The notes: a model not told the origin generated them from the letters alone. DNA of 64,000 nucleotides from Cupriavidus alkaliphilus (GCF_900094595.1 NZ_FMAD01000008.1:1-64000); one strand, 5' to 3'. Counted from the first letter of the stretch, positions 8,127 through 17,494 are shown. Made by a program: numbers and translations.

Positions 8127-8864
8127 ATGTCTAGAATTTCAGCAATGAAGCCGCTTGACCTGCTCAGGCGACAACGTCTCCTGGCCGGCCTGGATGACGA
8201 AACGCTGCTCGAGCTGCAGGCCGAGATCAGGATCCAGCGGTTTCGCAAGCGGGAATTTGTCGTCCACCACGGCGCCGCCGGCGATTCGCTGATGATGCTG
8301 CTAAGCGGCCGGCTCCAGGTCATCGCACTGGCCGAGGACGGGCGGGAAGTCGGGCTCGATTTCGTCGAACCCGGCGATTATTTCGGCGAGCTGTCCATCA
8401 TCGATGGCCTGCCCCGCTCGGCATCCATCGTTGCCAGCGTCGATTCCCTCGTCGGCTTCCTGCCCCGGCAGAAGGCGAAGTGGCTGTTCTATAACCACCC
8501 TAGCGTGGTCGAGACACTGCTGCAGAAGCTGTGCAACACGATCCGCCAGGCTTCCAGCTACCGTTCGATGCTGGGCATGAACCGGGCCTATTCGCGCGTC
8601 TATGCGATCCTGATGAGCGCCGCGCGCAACCCGACCGGCAACCTCGTCACGATCGAGAACCTGCCCAATCAGCAAGGTATCGCGATCATGGCCAATGTAA
8701 GCCGCGAAACCGTGTCGCGCGCCATCCACGCCCTGGTCAGCACCGGCATCGTCCAGAAGGACTTGCGCCGCCTGATCGTGCGCGAGCCCGTCATTCTGGA
8801 AAAGCTGGCCAAGGGCGAAGCCGAGATTCAGGTACGCAAGAAGCCCGAGGCAAAGGCGGCGTAG
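8127..8864 (+). CDS. Crp/Fnr-family transcriptional regulator (CRP-like)
   Basis: A 245-residue regulator. The cyclic-nucleotide fold (about 20-125) keeps the phosphate-binding cassette FGELS (86-90) and PRSAS (96-100), the E and R/S positions that hold cAMP in CRP. A long dimerisation helix follows, then a winged helix whose recognition helix reads RETVSR (193-198), matching the Arg-Glu-x-x-x-Arg of E. coli CRP that reads TGTGA. No Cys cluster of FNR type is visible. ATG 8127 is used; ATG 8145 is possible. The gene is divergent from the fecR-cyclase operon and its 3' end overlaps the convergent glycosyltransferase gene by 37 bp. It is the likely reader of the TGTGA-N6-TCACA sites in this window. 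A c-di-GMP-binding Clp-type response cannot be excluded. Confidence 0.9.
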   Translation: MSRISAMKPLDLLRRQRLLAGLDDETLLELQAEIRIQRFRKREFVVHHGAAGDSLMMLLSGRLQVIALAEDGREVGLDFVEPGDYFGELSIIDGLPRSASIVASVDSLVGFLPRQKAKWLFYNHPSVVETLLQKLCNTIRQASSYRSMLGMNRAYSRVYAILMSAARNPTGNLVTIENLPNQQGIAIMANVSRETVSRAIHALVSTGIVQKDLRRLIVREPVILEKLAKGEAEIQVRKKPEAKAA

Positions 8865-11257
8865 CGTTCGCCGATCTTGCGCCAGTCGCCGTTGGCGGCG
8901 ACCTTGGCGCGCGCCGACCCGACCAGCGCGTCATGACGGGCGGTGTCGAGCTCGCGCGCGGCGCACAGGGCGCCGGCAAGGTCGTCGGCCTCGATCGGCA
9001 CGAAGTCTTCCCACGCCGTCAGGCCGCTGCCGCGCGCGCCGAACACCGTGCTCAGCACCAGCAGGCCGCTGGCCGTGTACTCGGCCAGCTTCAGGTTGGT
9101 GCCGGAGCCGGCCAGCACGGGATTGAGGCCATAGTCGGCCAGGCCCAGCCACAGCGACTTCTCGGCGGCATCGACTACGCCGAGCATGGCGACGTTGCCG
9201 GGGCGGGGCTCGGCGTCGAGCATGCCGCAGACCGAGCCCATGATGGCAAAGTCCAGCGCCGGGCTGCGTGCCGCCGCCGCCAGCACCAGCGCGGCGGCTT
9301 CGAGATTGGGCCCGTGCGCGCTGCCCATGAACAAGGCCAGCGGCCGCTCCTTGCCCAGGCGGCGCCCTCGTGTCTTGCGCTCGGCGGCCGCCACGAACGG
9401 CGTCTCGGCGATCTCGATGCCGTTGGCCAGCACGGCCACCGGCGTCCCGGCGAGCTGGTACAACTGGCGCAGCCGCTCGGCATCCTGTTCGCTGCAAGCC
9501 GTCACGCCACGCGCCTGTTCGGCGCACTGGCGCTCGTAATGCCGGACCAGCTGGGCCGCCCAGGCGTGCCGGCCATACATGCCCGCCTTCAGGTCGTATT
9601 CCACGTTGTGCGCCTCGTACAGGTGCGGACGCGGCTCGCCGGCAGCCTGCAAGGCGGGGAAGCCGTACGGATGCGCGCAAACCGCCAGTTGCGCGCTGCG
9701 CAGCTGCTCGCGCAGCGCCTCAAGCCACTGCGGCACGCTGTCCGGATGCATCGCGGCGGCCAGGTCGCCCGCGGACACGCCGAGCTTCTGTTCGAGATCC
9801 CGGGCATGATCGCGCAGGCGCGGCGTCACCGGCACCACCTCCTCCACTACGCCTGGCGCCAGCGGCCTGGCATGGCGCGGCATCGCGGTATCCGCCAGGT
9901 TGACGAAGCGCACATCAAAAGCCTGTGCCAGGTGACGGTAGAGGCCAAACAGCCGCAGCTTGCCACCGCTGACCACCGGTTCGACGGCAAACGTATTGAC
10001 GACCACGACGCGCGGCCTGGCCGGACGCGCCACATGCGGCGCGGCGGGAGCCGGTGCGGACGCCGATGCGGCGACCGGGGCGGCACCGCACAGCAGCCAG
10101 TCGCCAAAGGCCTGCCAGTGGATCGCCGCCGCACGTTCGCGCGCGCGCAGGCCCATCGCGGCGACACCGGCCGGGTCGGCCGCAAGCCGGGCGATGGCCG
10201 CACCCAGCGACCGCGCGTCGGGTGCCGCGACCACGCCATTGACCCCGTCTTCGATCAGTTCGGTCGGTCCGCCGCTGTCGCTGACGGTCAGCACCGGCCG
10301 GCCGCACAGCATCGCCTCCAGCGTGATCAGGCCGTAGTCCTCCTGGTATGGCACGAACGGGACGAAGGCCGCGCGGGCGTACGCCTGGGCCAGTTCCGCG
10401 TCGGTCAGCCGGCCAAGGAACTGGATACCGTCGTGGCGCGCCGCGCGCGCGCGCAGGGCCTTCTCTTCGGGGCCGGCGCCGGCGATGCGCAGCGGCATGG
10501 CCGCGCCGCTGCACCTGTAGGCGTCGATCAGCAAGTCGATGCGCTTGGCGCCCACCAGCCGGCTCGCGGTGAAGATGCCGGTGTCGTCCGGCAGCGGGGC
10601 CGGCGCCAGGCCCTCCAGCCCGGTCGGGTGATGGCACACCTCAACCTGGCAGCCGGCGGGAAAATGCGCGGCACGATCCCGCACCGTGCGCGAGATCGCC
10701 GCGTAGCGCCGGATATGGCCGGGCTGCATGCCGATGCGGTCGAGCAGGTGGACCACCGCGCGCGCGAACGTCCCGGGAAAATGCAACAGGTCCGGCGGTG
10801 CATCGGCGCGCGCCAGCGCGGCCAGCAGGATATCGGCCACCTCGGCGGCATCGAGGCTTTCGCCGCCGCGGCCCTCCAGCAGCGCGGCCTCGAGCGCCGG
10901 CGGCAAGCGCAGGCGCGCCACCGCGGCGGCGTCCGGGGGCTGCGCCAGGTGCGCCGGACAGGTGTCATAGAGGCCGCGCAGCTTGTGCTGCAGATAGACC
11001 ATGTGGTTAGGGTGCCGGACCATCCACGCCGGGTACTTCGTGCTGATGACCAGGTCGAAGTGGCTCAGGTCCAGGCGTGCGAACCTGCGGTAGCTGCCGA
11101 TCAGCTCGATCAGGTTGCGCTCCGGGCTTGGCAGCTTGATCAGCTCGGCCACCACGCCCGCGCGCCGGTTCAGTTCGCGCAGCATGCCCCACCACAGGTT
11201 CTCGGCGCCGCCGATGATAAAAGGCACCGGACTCGGCGCCACGATCGCTACTCTCAT
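8828..11257 (-). CDS. Two-domain glycosyltransferase (GT4-GT4)
   Basis: An 809-residue protein built of two GT-B glycosyltransferases. The first (about 1-395) opens MRVAIVAPSPVPFIIGGAEN and has the donor-site motif EDYGLITLEAMLCGRPV. A linker rich in Ala/Pro (about 396-412) leads to the second (about 413-809), opening VVVVNTFAVEPVVSGGKLRL and carrying GTNLKLAEYTASGLLVLST. Such fusions usually add two successive sugars, or one half has become regulatory; both halves look intact here. It is the last gene of the leftward T1SS/glycan operon. Its 3' end overlaps the crp-like gene on the other strand by 37 bp. The sugars are unknown. Confidence 0.85.
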   Translation of the reverse strand: MRVAIVAPSPVPFIIGGAENLWWGMLRELNRRAGVVAELIKLPSPERNLIELIGSYRRFARLDLSHFDLVISTKYPAWMVRHPNHMVYLQHKLRGLYDTCPAHLAQPPDAAAVARLRLPPALEAALLEGRGGESLDAAEVADILLAALARADAPPDLLHFPGTFARAVVHLLDRIGMQPGHIRRYAAISRTVRDRAAHFPAGCQVEVCHHPTGLEGLAPAPLPDDTGIFTASRLVGAKRIDLLIDAYRCSGAAMPLRIAGAGPEEKALRARAARHDGIQFLGRLTDAELAQAYARAAFVPFVPYQEDYGLITLEAMLCGRPVLTVSDSGGPTELIEDGVNGVVAAPDARSLGAAIARLAADPAGVAAMGLRARERAAAIHWQAFGDWLLCGAAPVAASASAPAPAAPHVARPARPRVVVVNTFAVEPVVSGGKLRLFGLYRHLAQAFDVRFVNLADTAMPRHARPLAPGVVEEVVPVTPRLRDHARDLEQKLGVSAGDLAAAMHPDSVPQWLEALREQLRSAQLAVCAHPYGFPALQAAGEPRPHLYEAHNVEYDLKAGMYGRHAWAAQLVRHYERQCAEQARGVTACSEQDAERLRQLYQLAGTPVAVLANGIEIAETPFVAAAERKTRGRRLGKERPLALFMGSAHGPNLEAAALVLAAAARSPALDFAIMGSVCGMLDAEPRPGNVAMLGVVDAAEKSLWLGLADYGLNPVLAGSGTNLKLAEYTASGLLVLSTVFGARGSGLTAWEDFVPIEADDLAGALCAARELDTARHDALVGSARAKVAANGDWRKIGERYAAFASGFLRT

Positions 11258-11305
11258 GTGTTCCGCTCTACCATGATGTGGTCAGTTGTCTTCGCGAGGC
11301 GCCGC

Positions 11306-12331
11306 TCACGACGTCAGCGTCGCGACCACGTGTTCCCAGCCGATGCCGCGCGCCAGCAGCATTTGCCGGCCCGCCACGCCCATCTCGGCGGCCTGCGCCG
11401 GGCGGGCCGCGATGGCTTCCAGCGTCGCGGCGAGCGCGTCCGGATCCGGCGGCACCACCCAGCCGTTCTCGCCATGCCGCACAAATTCGAGCGGCCCGCC
11501 GCCGTCGCTGCAGACCACCACGGGCTTGGACGAGAGCATCGCCTCGAGCGGCACATAGCCGTAGTCTTCGTCCCGCGCGGGGAAACACACGGCCAGAGCG
11601 CGCGCGTAGAAGTGCAGCTTTTCCTGTTCGCTGATCTCGCCCAGCAGCGCCACGCGGTGGCCGACACCCAGCGCCTCGATCCGCTGGCGCAGTACCTCCA
11701 TCTGCCCGCCGGTGCCGGCCAGCACGATCGACAGGCCGGCGCGCAACCGCGCCGCGGCCTCGACCAGCAGCGCCTGACGCTTGAGGGTCTCGAGCCGGCT
11801 CGGCATGAAGATGAACGGCAGCGCCGCTTCGCAGCGGAACTGCCCCACCAGCGGCGGCGGGTGATAGAGCGGCTCGGCCTCGATCTGGTTGTACTGCCAC
11901 AGCCGCTGCGCCACGCGCTGCGAGTTGGCAAAGCGCCGGCGCGCGCGGCCCAGGCAAGCGTTGTCGAAGGCGATCACGCGCTCGCGCAGGCGCCGCAGCG
12001 AGGGCGTGGCCGCGGCTTCGGCGTACAGGTCGTACACGGTGCGATGCTGGTGCATCACCCACACGTGGTGCTCCGGGTGCGCCACCCCCCAGCCGGGAAA
12101 CTGCAGGCTGATCACCCGATCGATCTCCACGCCGTTGGGGCGGTGCATGTCGAGCGCCGCGGCGTGCGCCATGGCCTGCTCCACGGCATCGTCCGGCCCA
12201 AAGCGGAACGGCAGCCGCAGCACCTCGAGCGCGTGGCCGGCTTCGCGCAACGCGGCGGCGAGATTGGCTATGTGGTACTCGGCGCCGCCGCGCATGAACG
12301 GCACCAGGTTTGCGGTCAGCAGGATCTTCAC
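11306..12331 (-). CDS. Glycosyltransferase family 4
   Basis: A 341-residue GT-B enzyme. The N-terminal Rossmann half opens VKILLTANLVPFMRGGAEYH, where the acceptor is bound. The C-terminal half has the UDP/GDP-sugar site EDYGYVPLEAMLSSKPVVV (the E-x7-E region). I place the start at GTG 12331 because it overlaps the upstream methyltransferase stop as GTGA, a typical coupled arrangement; a longer frame reaching 12886 lies inside that methyltransferase gene. Length and motifs fit mannosyl- or glucosyltransferases of surface-glycan clusters. ManC in the same operon makes GDP-mannose a possible donor. Confidence 0.87.
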   Translation of the reverse strand: MKILLTANLVPFMRGGAEYHIANLAAALREAGHALEVLRLPFRFGPDDAVEQAMAHAAALDMHRPNGVEIDRVISLQFPGWGVAHPEHHVWVMHQHRTVYDLYAEAAATPSLRRLRERVIAFDNACLGRARRRFANSQRVAQRLWQYNQIEAEPLYHPPPLVGQFRCEAALPFIFMPSRLETLKRQALLVEAAARLRAGLSIVLAGTGGQMEVLRQRIEALGVGHRVALLGEISEQEKLHFYARALAVCFPARDEDYGYVPLEAMLSSKPVVVCSDGGGPLEFVRHGENGWVVPPDPDALAATLEAIAARPAQAAEMGVAGRQMLLARGIGWEHVVATLTS

Positions 12332-13917
12332 GATGCGGCGGCTTCGGGCAGCGGCGCCGGCGAAGCTGGCGGCGGCACCAGCGGCTTGCGCGCGATCAGC
12401 GCATAGTCCTGCGGTCCGCACAGGTGGCCGTTGACGCGCTCCGTCAAGGGGTCGTCGCCGGGCACCTTGGCCGAGGCCGGATAGGGATTGAGCCGCATCA
12501 CCTCGGGGGCCTCGAAGCCATGGAACGCCAGCAGGAACGACAGCGACGTCGGCGTGACCGGATTGCGGTGCGAGAAGTCGTGATAGAAGGTATGGCTGCC
12601 CACCAGCAGGTTCTCCGGATTCGGCGTCTCGATCAGGATCGAACCGCCCGGCGCCAGCACCCGCGCCGCATTGGCGATCATCGCGTACAGCACTTCGAAA
12701 GGCAGGTGCTCGACCACATGGAAGGCAGTGACCGCGCCCAGCGCGGCGGCCGGCAGGCGGGCCAGGGCATCGACGCCATCGCAGGCGTCCACCTCCAATC
12801 CGCGGCCGCGGCAGAACGCGACCATCGCGCTGTTGAGATCGACGCCGCGCGCGGGAATGCCGCGTTCGGCCAGCAACTCCAGCCATTCGCCCCGTCCGCA
12901 GCCGATATCGAGCACCGGCCCGGGTGCCGCCTCGCGCAGCGCCTCGATCCAGCCGTCATAGGCGCACAGCTTGCGGCGAATCTCCTCGCGCGATCCCCGG
13001 TTCGCGTCCTCGAATGCCATGTAATAGGCCTCGATCTGCACGCGCAGGTCCGCGCCGGATGCGGCCTCGCCCCGTGCGTCGGCGCCGGCGCCGTGGTGGG
13101 ACAGCAGGCCCGGCGCCGGCGGCGCGGTACGGCGCTCGCCCATGCGCGACAGCCGGTCGTGGGTCAGCTCGGCGGAGAGCTTTTCGAGCTGCTCTTCCAG
13201 CGCGTCGATACGCGCGCGCGCGTCGCGCTGTTCGCGCAGCGCATTCAGCACGCTGCCCGCGATGGCCTCGATCGGCTTGCGCCAGCCACGCTGCGCACGC
13301 AGCATGCCGTCGCGTTGCCGCCGCAGCGCATCGGCGAGCCAGACACCTGCCGCCTCGCGCCGCGCCAGGCGCCGTTCGTAGCGGCCAAAGGCATGCCGCG
13401 CCATCGCGCCCAGCCCCAGCCGCATCGCCAGACGCGCCGCCAGGTACCGTGCCAGCAGTCCACTGCCGCCGGCCAGGCGTACGCCGCGGCGGCGGCCCTC
13501 GGCCGAGCCGAGCAGCTGTGCCGCGACCCACAGCCGGCTGCCGGTGAGCGCCAGCACTGCGGCGTAGTGGGCCGCGCCGGCGTCGTCCGGCTCGCGTCCC
13601 AGCAGCATGCGGTAGGCATGCGCGACAAACTCGGCACGCGGTATCGACAACAGGTGGACCGGATGCAGCGCACCGTCCGCGCCGGCATAGGTCAGTTCGG
13701 GCAGCGCCGGCTCGGGCAGGCTCAGGTAGTCCGCGGACAGCGGATCGAGCGCGCTTGCCTTGCCGTCAGCCGCGGCGGCCTCGGCGCGCACGCGCGCGAC
13801 CAGGGCCTCCAGCGCCGCGTGCGCCTGCCCAGAGTCGGCGTCGCTCGCCGCATGCGCGAGCCCTGCTGGCGCGCGCGGTTCGGACGGCTCGGATAACGCA
13901 TGATGCTCATGAGGCAA
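12328..13917 (-). CDS. SAM-dependent methyltransferase with DUF4214-like N-terminal segment
   Basis: A 529-residue protein. Residues about 75-140 contain YRMLLGREPDDAGAAHY, a DUF4214-like pattern (Y-x-x-L-G-R-x-P-D-x-x-G). A helical/coiled region of about 100 residues (RARIDALEEQLEKLSAEL) links to a class I methyltransferase with VLDIGCGRGEWLELL (SAM loop), then AVTAFHVVEHL and GGSILIETPNPENL. Enzymes of this plan methylate or cap glycan chains. No ATG fits the frame; TTG 13917 has AAGGAG six bases upstream and overlaps the Wzt stop by 11 nt, so I take it as the start. With Wzm/Wzt next to it, it could make the terminal modification read by Wzt's C-terminal domain. Confidence 0.8.
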   Translation of the reverse strand: MPHEHHALSEPSEPRAPAGLAHAASDADSGQAHAALEALVARVRAEAAAADGKASALDPLSADYLSLPEPALPELTYAGADGALHPVHLLSIPRAEFVAHAYRMLLGREPDDAGAAHYAAVLALTGSRLWVAAQLLGSAEGRRRGVRLAGGSGLLARYLAARLAMRLGLGAMARHAFGRYERRLARREAAGVWLADALRRQRDGMLRAQRGWRKPIEAIAGSVLNALREQRDARARIDALEEQLEKLSAELTHDRLSRMGERRTAPPAPGLLSHHGAGADARGEAASGADLRVQIEAYYMAFEDANRGSREEIRRKLCAYDGWIEALREAAPGPVLDIGCGRGEWLELLAERGIPARGVDLNSAMVAFCRGRGLEVDACDGVDALARLPAAALGAVTAFHVVEHLPFEVLYAMIANAARVLAPGGSILIETPNPENLLVGSHTFYHDFSHRNPVTPTSLSFLLAFHGFEAPEVMRLNPYPASAKVPGDDPLTERVNGHLCGPQDYALIARKPLVPPPASPAPLPEAAAS

Positions 13918-15181
13918 AGGGAATCTCCTTGTCGGCGTCGGCACCGGCACGCGCGCGCTGCGGCGTCGCGCTGAAGCTGACCGGCAGCTCGCACACCCCC
14001 GCGAAGGCGCAGGTGCCAAATGCCGACACCTCGAATTCGAGCGCGTTGTCCAGCCAGTGCTGGCAGTTGTGAAGGTGGGTCAGCTCCGAGTGGACCGCGA
14101 GCGTGACCGAATAGCTGCCCGGCGCCAGCCGCACCGGGAAATCGAAACAGCATTCAGATACCGTGCCACGGCTGAACCCGACACGGTGCCCCAGCAGGCC
14201 GGTATTGGTGCCGAAGATGTCCTGGCCGAACCGGTCGCGCAGCAGGAAGCCGACATTGAGCGCCACGTCGTCGTCCGAGGCGACGGCAAGCCGCAGGCTG
14301 ACCGCATCGCCGCAGACGAACTTGCGCGTTTCCCGCCCTTGCCCGTCATGCAGCGCCGCAGCCACGATGCGCGTGCGCCGTTGCCCGTAGTCGCCGTCGC
14401 CATCGCCCTCGCGCATGGACCTCTGCATGCCGGCGGGAACCCCGGCAATCAGGCGGAAATAGCGGCTCACGGCCTGCTCGGGCGGGCCATCGAACAGCAG
14501 CCGACCGCCCTCCAGCACCACCGCCCGGTTGCAGACCAGCTTGACCGCATTGACATCGTGCGAGACAAAGAGGATGCCGCCCCCCTGTTCCCGAAACTCG
14601 CGGATCCTGGCGATGCACTTTTGCTGGAAGCGGGCGTCGCCGACCGACAGCGCTTCGTCGACGACAAAGCAATCGGGGTCGGCGTGGATGGCGATGGCAA
14701 AGCCGAGCCGCATCGTCATGCCCGACGAATACGTGCGCACAGGCGCATCGATGAATGGCCCCAGCTCGGAGAACGCGATGATGGCGTCGAGCTTGCGACG
14801 CACTTCCGCCGCGCCCATGCCCAGCAGCCTGGCGTTGACGTCGATGTTGTCGCGTCCCGACAGGTTGGGGTCGAAACCCGTGCCCAACTCCAGCAAGCCG
14901 GTGACGCGGCCCGCATACCGGATCGTGCCAGCATCGGGCAGCAGCACTCCGGTCACCAGCTTGAGCAGCGTTGACTTGCCAGCGCCATTGCGCCCGATCA
15001 CGCCGACCGCGTCGCCGGGCCTGACTTCCAGACTGACGCCGTCGAGCGCCTGGTGGTCGCGATGGCAGGCTCGGCGCAGCAGCGCCTCCCTGAGCCGGTC
15101 CGCGGGCGATGCGTAGAGACGGAACGCCTTGCTGACGCGCGTCAGCGCGAGCAGCGGCGCGGTGGATGCAATGCCTGGCAT
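13907..15181 (-). CDS. wzt: Polysaccharide ABC exporter ATPase with C-terminal glycan-recognition domain (Wzt)
   Basis: A 424-residue ATPase of the O-antigen/teichoic-acid exporter class. It has Walker A GRNGAGKS (63-70), the signature YSSGM (151-155), Walker B CFVVDE (171-176) and an H-loop in FVSHD. Residues about 255-424 form an extra beta-rich domain, as in Wzt proteins that recognise the finished, end-capped chain. The permease gene is immediately upstream (TGACATG, 1-nt gap). The neighbouring methyltransferase would be a natural capping enzyme. Together these indicate ABC-dependent export of an O-antigen-like or capsule-like polymer rather than Wzx/Wzy assembly. Confidence 0.9.
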   Translation of the reverse strand: MPGIASTAPLLALTRVSKAFRLYASPADRLREALLRRACHRDHQALDGVSLEVRPGDAVGVIGRNGAGKSTLLKLVTGVLLPDAGTIRYAGRVTGLLELGTGFDPNLSGRDNIDVNARLLGMGAAEVRRKLDAIIAFSELGPFIDAPVRTYSSGMTMRLGFAIAIHADPDCFVVDEALSVGDARFQQKCIARIREFREQGGGILFVSHDVNAVKLVCNRAVVLEGGRLLFDGPPEQAVSRYFRLIAGVPAGMQRSMREGDGDGDYGQRRTRIVAAALHDGQGRETRKFVCGDAVSLRLAVASDDDVALNVGFLLRDRFGQDIFGTNTGLLGHRVGFSRGTVSECCFDFPVRLAPGSYSVTLAVHSELTHLHNCQHWLDNALEFEVSAFGTCAFAGVCELPVSFSATPQRARAGADADKEIPFAS

Positions 15182-15182
15182 G

Positions 15183-15962
15183 TCAGAGCAAGTCCCGTAG
15201 TTCGCGTTCCAGCCGCCGCTTCATCCAGCGCGCGCCCAGCAGCAGCGCAGCCGCCAGCAGCGCCAGCGCCGCCAGCGGGGCCGGTGCCGGCAGCCGGGCG
15301 TCAAGGATGATGACGTGGACCGCGTCGATGGCCCAGTACGCCGGGTTGAGCGAGAGCAACCCGCGCGCCCACGGCGGCAGGATCTCGGGCAGGTAGACCA
15401 CCGGTGTCATCCAGAACCCGAACTGCAGCGCGACGGCGACGATATTGCGCACGTCCGGCAGGAACACCTCGAGCATGCCCAGCACGATGCCGGCGCCGTA
15501 GGCGAAGGCGCCCAGCAGGCCGATCACGGACGGCAGCGCCAGCCACGCCGGGTTGAAGGGAAAGCCGATCACGGCCAGGTACGCGGCATAGAGCGCCATC
15601 GATATGCCGTACACCGCCAGCTCCACCGCGACCACGTGCAGCGGCATCAGCCCCAGGCTTACCGGGACCTTGCGGATCAGGTGCGCCTTGGCGGTGTAGA
15701 CCGTGGACAGGCGCGACAGCGTGTTGGCGAACAGATTCCATGCCAGCATCCCGCCGATCAGGTACACGGTATAGGCGTAGGGGCTGCCGTCGTTGCCAAG
15801 CCGCGCCCGCATCAAATGCGAGAACACGGTGCTGAACACGACGATCAGGCACAGCGGGTGGATGATCAGCCAGGCCATGCCGAACAGCTGCCCCTGCTGG
15901 CGATCCACCAGCTCCTGCCGCGCGAACAGCAGCATCGTCGAAAGTGCCTGGCCCCTAGCCAT
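15183..15962 (-). CDS. wzm: Polysaccharide ABC exporter permease (Wzm)
   Basis: A 259-residue ABC-2 type permease with about six transmembrane helices. A cytoplasmic N-terminal helix (LLFARQELVDRQQGQLFGMAW) is typical of Wzm/TagG, and the C-terminal region has the conserved LNPAYWAIDAVH segment. ATG 15962 is used; the open frame continues upstream into manC sequence but without family similarity. It forms the channel for the undecaprenyl-linked polymer energised by the adjacent Wzt. Spacing to manC is about 33 nt. Confidence 0.9.
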   Translation of the reverse strand: MARGQALSTMLLFARQELVDRQQGQLFGMAWLIIHPLCLIVVFSTVFSHLMRARLGNDGSPYAYTVYLIGGMLAWNLFANTLSRLSTVYTAKAHLIRKVPVSLGLMPLHVVAVELAVYGISMALYAAYLAVIGFPFNPAWLALPSVIGLLGAFAYGAGIVLGMLEVFLPDVRNIVAVALQFGFWMTPVVYLPEILPPWARGLLSLNPAYWAIDAVHVIILDARLPAPAPLAALALLAAALLLGARWMKRRLERELRDLL

Positions 15963-15994
15963 GGTATGGGTTCCCTCGTCTGCCACTGGCCACG

Positions 15995-17494
15995 TCAGGC
16001 ATGGCGCGCCGACGCCTGTGCGGCGACCGCCGGCGCCGGCGCACGGCCATAGTTGTCTTCGAAGCGCACGATGTCGTCTTCGCCGAGATAGTTGCCGCAC
16101 TGCACTTCGATCAGCACCAGTTCGCCACTGCCGGGGTTGTGCAGCCGGTGCTTCTGCCCTGCCGGAATATAGGTGGACTGGTTCGCCAGCAGCCGCGCGC
16201 GCTGCGTGCCGTTCTCGACCAGCGCCTCCCCCGACACCACGATCCAGTGCTCGTAGCGATGCGCATGCAGCTGCAGCGACAGCGCCTGGCCAGGCGCGAC
16301 CACGATGCGCTTGACCTTGAAGCGCTCGCCCTCCACCAGCACGGAATAGGCGCCCCAGGGCCGCCTGACGGTCCGATGGTGCCGGTAGGCGTCGTGCCCC
16401 TTGCGCTGCAGCGCCGCGACGATGTGGCGCACGTCCTCGGCATGCTCGCGGTGCGCCACCAGCAGCGCGTCCTCGGTGTCGACGATCATCAGGTTGTCCA
16501 GGCCGACGGCGCCAACCATGCGCTCGCTGCGGATATAGCAGCGGCGGGTGTTGTGCAGCACGGCGTCGCCGCTCACGCTGTTGCCGTCGCCATCCTGCGG
16601 CAGCAGCGCGCTTACGCTCGACCACGAGCCGACGTCGCTCCAGCGCATAGTGTTGCGCACCACGGCGACGCGCTGGGAGCGCTCCATCAAGGCAAAATCC
16701 AGCGACTGCGCACGCACGGCCTCGAACGCCGCCGGGTCGAGCTCGAGCGACAGCTGGTCGCCGGCGCGCAGTTCGCGGCCGCTGCTGACGCTGCCGGCGG
16801 CCTGGTCGGCGATATCCGAGGCATAGCGCTGCAGCTCAGCCAGCACGGCGCCGGCCGAGAAGCAGAACATGCCGGAATTCCACAGGTAGTCGCCACTGGC
16901 GAGATAGGTCTTGGCCAGCTCCAGCGCGGGCTTCTCGACGAAGCGGCACGCCAGGTGCGCCAGCTCGCTCGCCGCGCCGATGCGCGGCCCGGCCTGGATG
17001 TAGCCGTAGCCTGTTTCCGGCGCGGTAGGCGCCACCCCGAAGGTTGCCAGCCATCCCTGCCGCGCAACCGCCGCGGCCGCCGCCACGGCTTCGACGAAAC
17101 TCTCCAGCGGCTCGATCAGGTGGTCGGCGGGCAGCACCAGCATCAGGGCATTGTCGCCATGGCGGCGCGCGACCCAGCTCGCCGCCGCGGCGATCGCGGC
17201 GGCGGTGTTGCGGCCCACCGGCTCGAGCAGGAAGCTGCACGGCATGGCCCGCGCGGCGCTGCGGGCGAGAATGTCGCGTGCGAGAAAATAGATATCGCGG
17301 TTGATGACGGTCACCACCTCGCGCACGCCAGGCAGCGCCGCGACACGATTGAAAGTCTTCTGCAGCAGGCTCTCGCCATCGGTCAGCGTCATCATCGGCT
17401 TGGGGAAGGTCTCGCGCGACACCGGCCAGAGCCGCGTGCCGGCGCCGCCGGAAATCACCACCGGGACCAGTACCGGCAGGTCAGTGTTGTCCAT
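15995..17494 (-). CDS. manC: Mannose-1-phosphate guanylyltransferase / mannose-6-phosphate isomerase
   Basis: A 499-residue bifunctional enzyme making GDP-mannose. The pyrophosphorylase signature SGGAGTRLWPVSRETFPKP lies at about residues 15-33, with the sugar-binding segment VEKP and LWNSGMF further on. The C-terminal cupin (isomerase) has RPWGAYSVLVEGERFKVKRI and YEHWIVVSGEALV. ATG 17494 is preceded by GGAG; a TTG five codons upstream is possible. The gene start overlaps the end of the tolC-like gene by 14 nt. GDP-mannose (or derived rhamnose, fucose or perosamine) would feed the glycosyltransferases of this operon. Confidence 0.93.
   Translation of the reverse strand: MDNTDLPVLVPVVISGGAGTRLWPVSRETFPKPMMTLTDGESLLQKTFNRVAALPGVREVVTVINRDIYFLARDILARSAARAMPCSFLLEPVGRNTAAAIAAAASWVARRHGDNALMLVLPADHLIEPLESFVEAVAAAAAVARQGWLATFGVAPTAPETGYGYIQAGPRIGAASELAHLACRFVEKPALELAKTYLASGDYLWNSGMFCFSAGAVLAELQRYASDIADQAAGSVSSGRELRAGDQLSLELDPAAFEAVRAQSLDFALMERSQRVAVVRNTMRWSDVGSWSSVSALLPQDGDGNSVSGDAVLHNTRRCYIRSERMVGAVGLDNLMIVDTEDALLVAHREHAEDVRHIVAALQRKGHDAYRHHRTVRRPWGAYSVLVEGERFKVKRIVVAPGQALSLQLHAHRYEHWIVVSGEALVENGTQRARLLANQSTYIPAGQKHRLHNPGSGELVLIEVQCGNYLGEDDIVRFEDNYGRAPAPAVAAQASARHA

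Noticed and set aside
8531..12406. A 1291-codon open frame on the plus strand
   Set aside because: It is a GC-driven shadow of the glycosyltransferase genes on the minus strand; Gln/Arg/Ala-rich composition and no domain.
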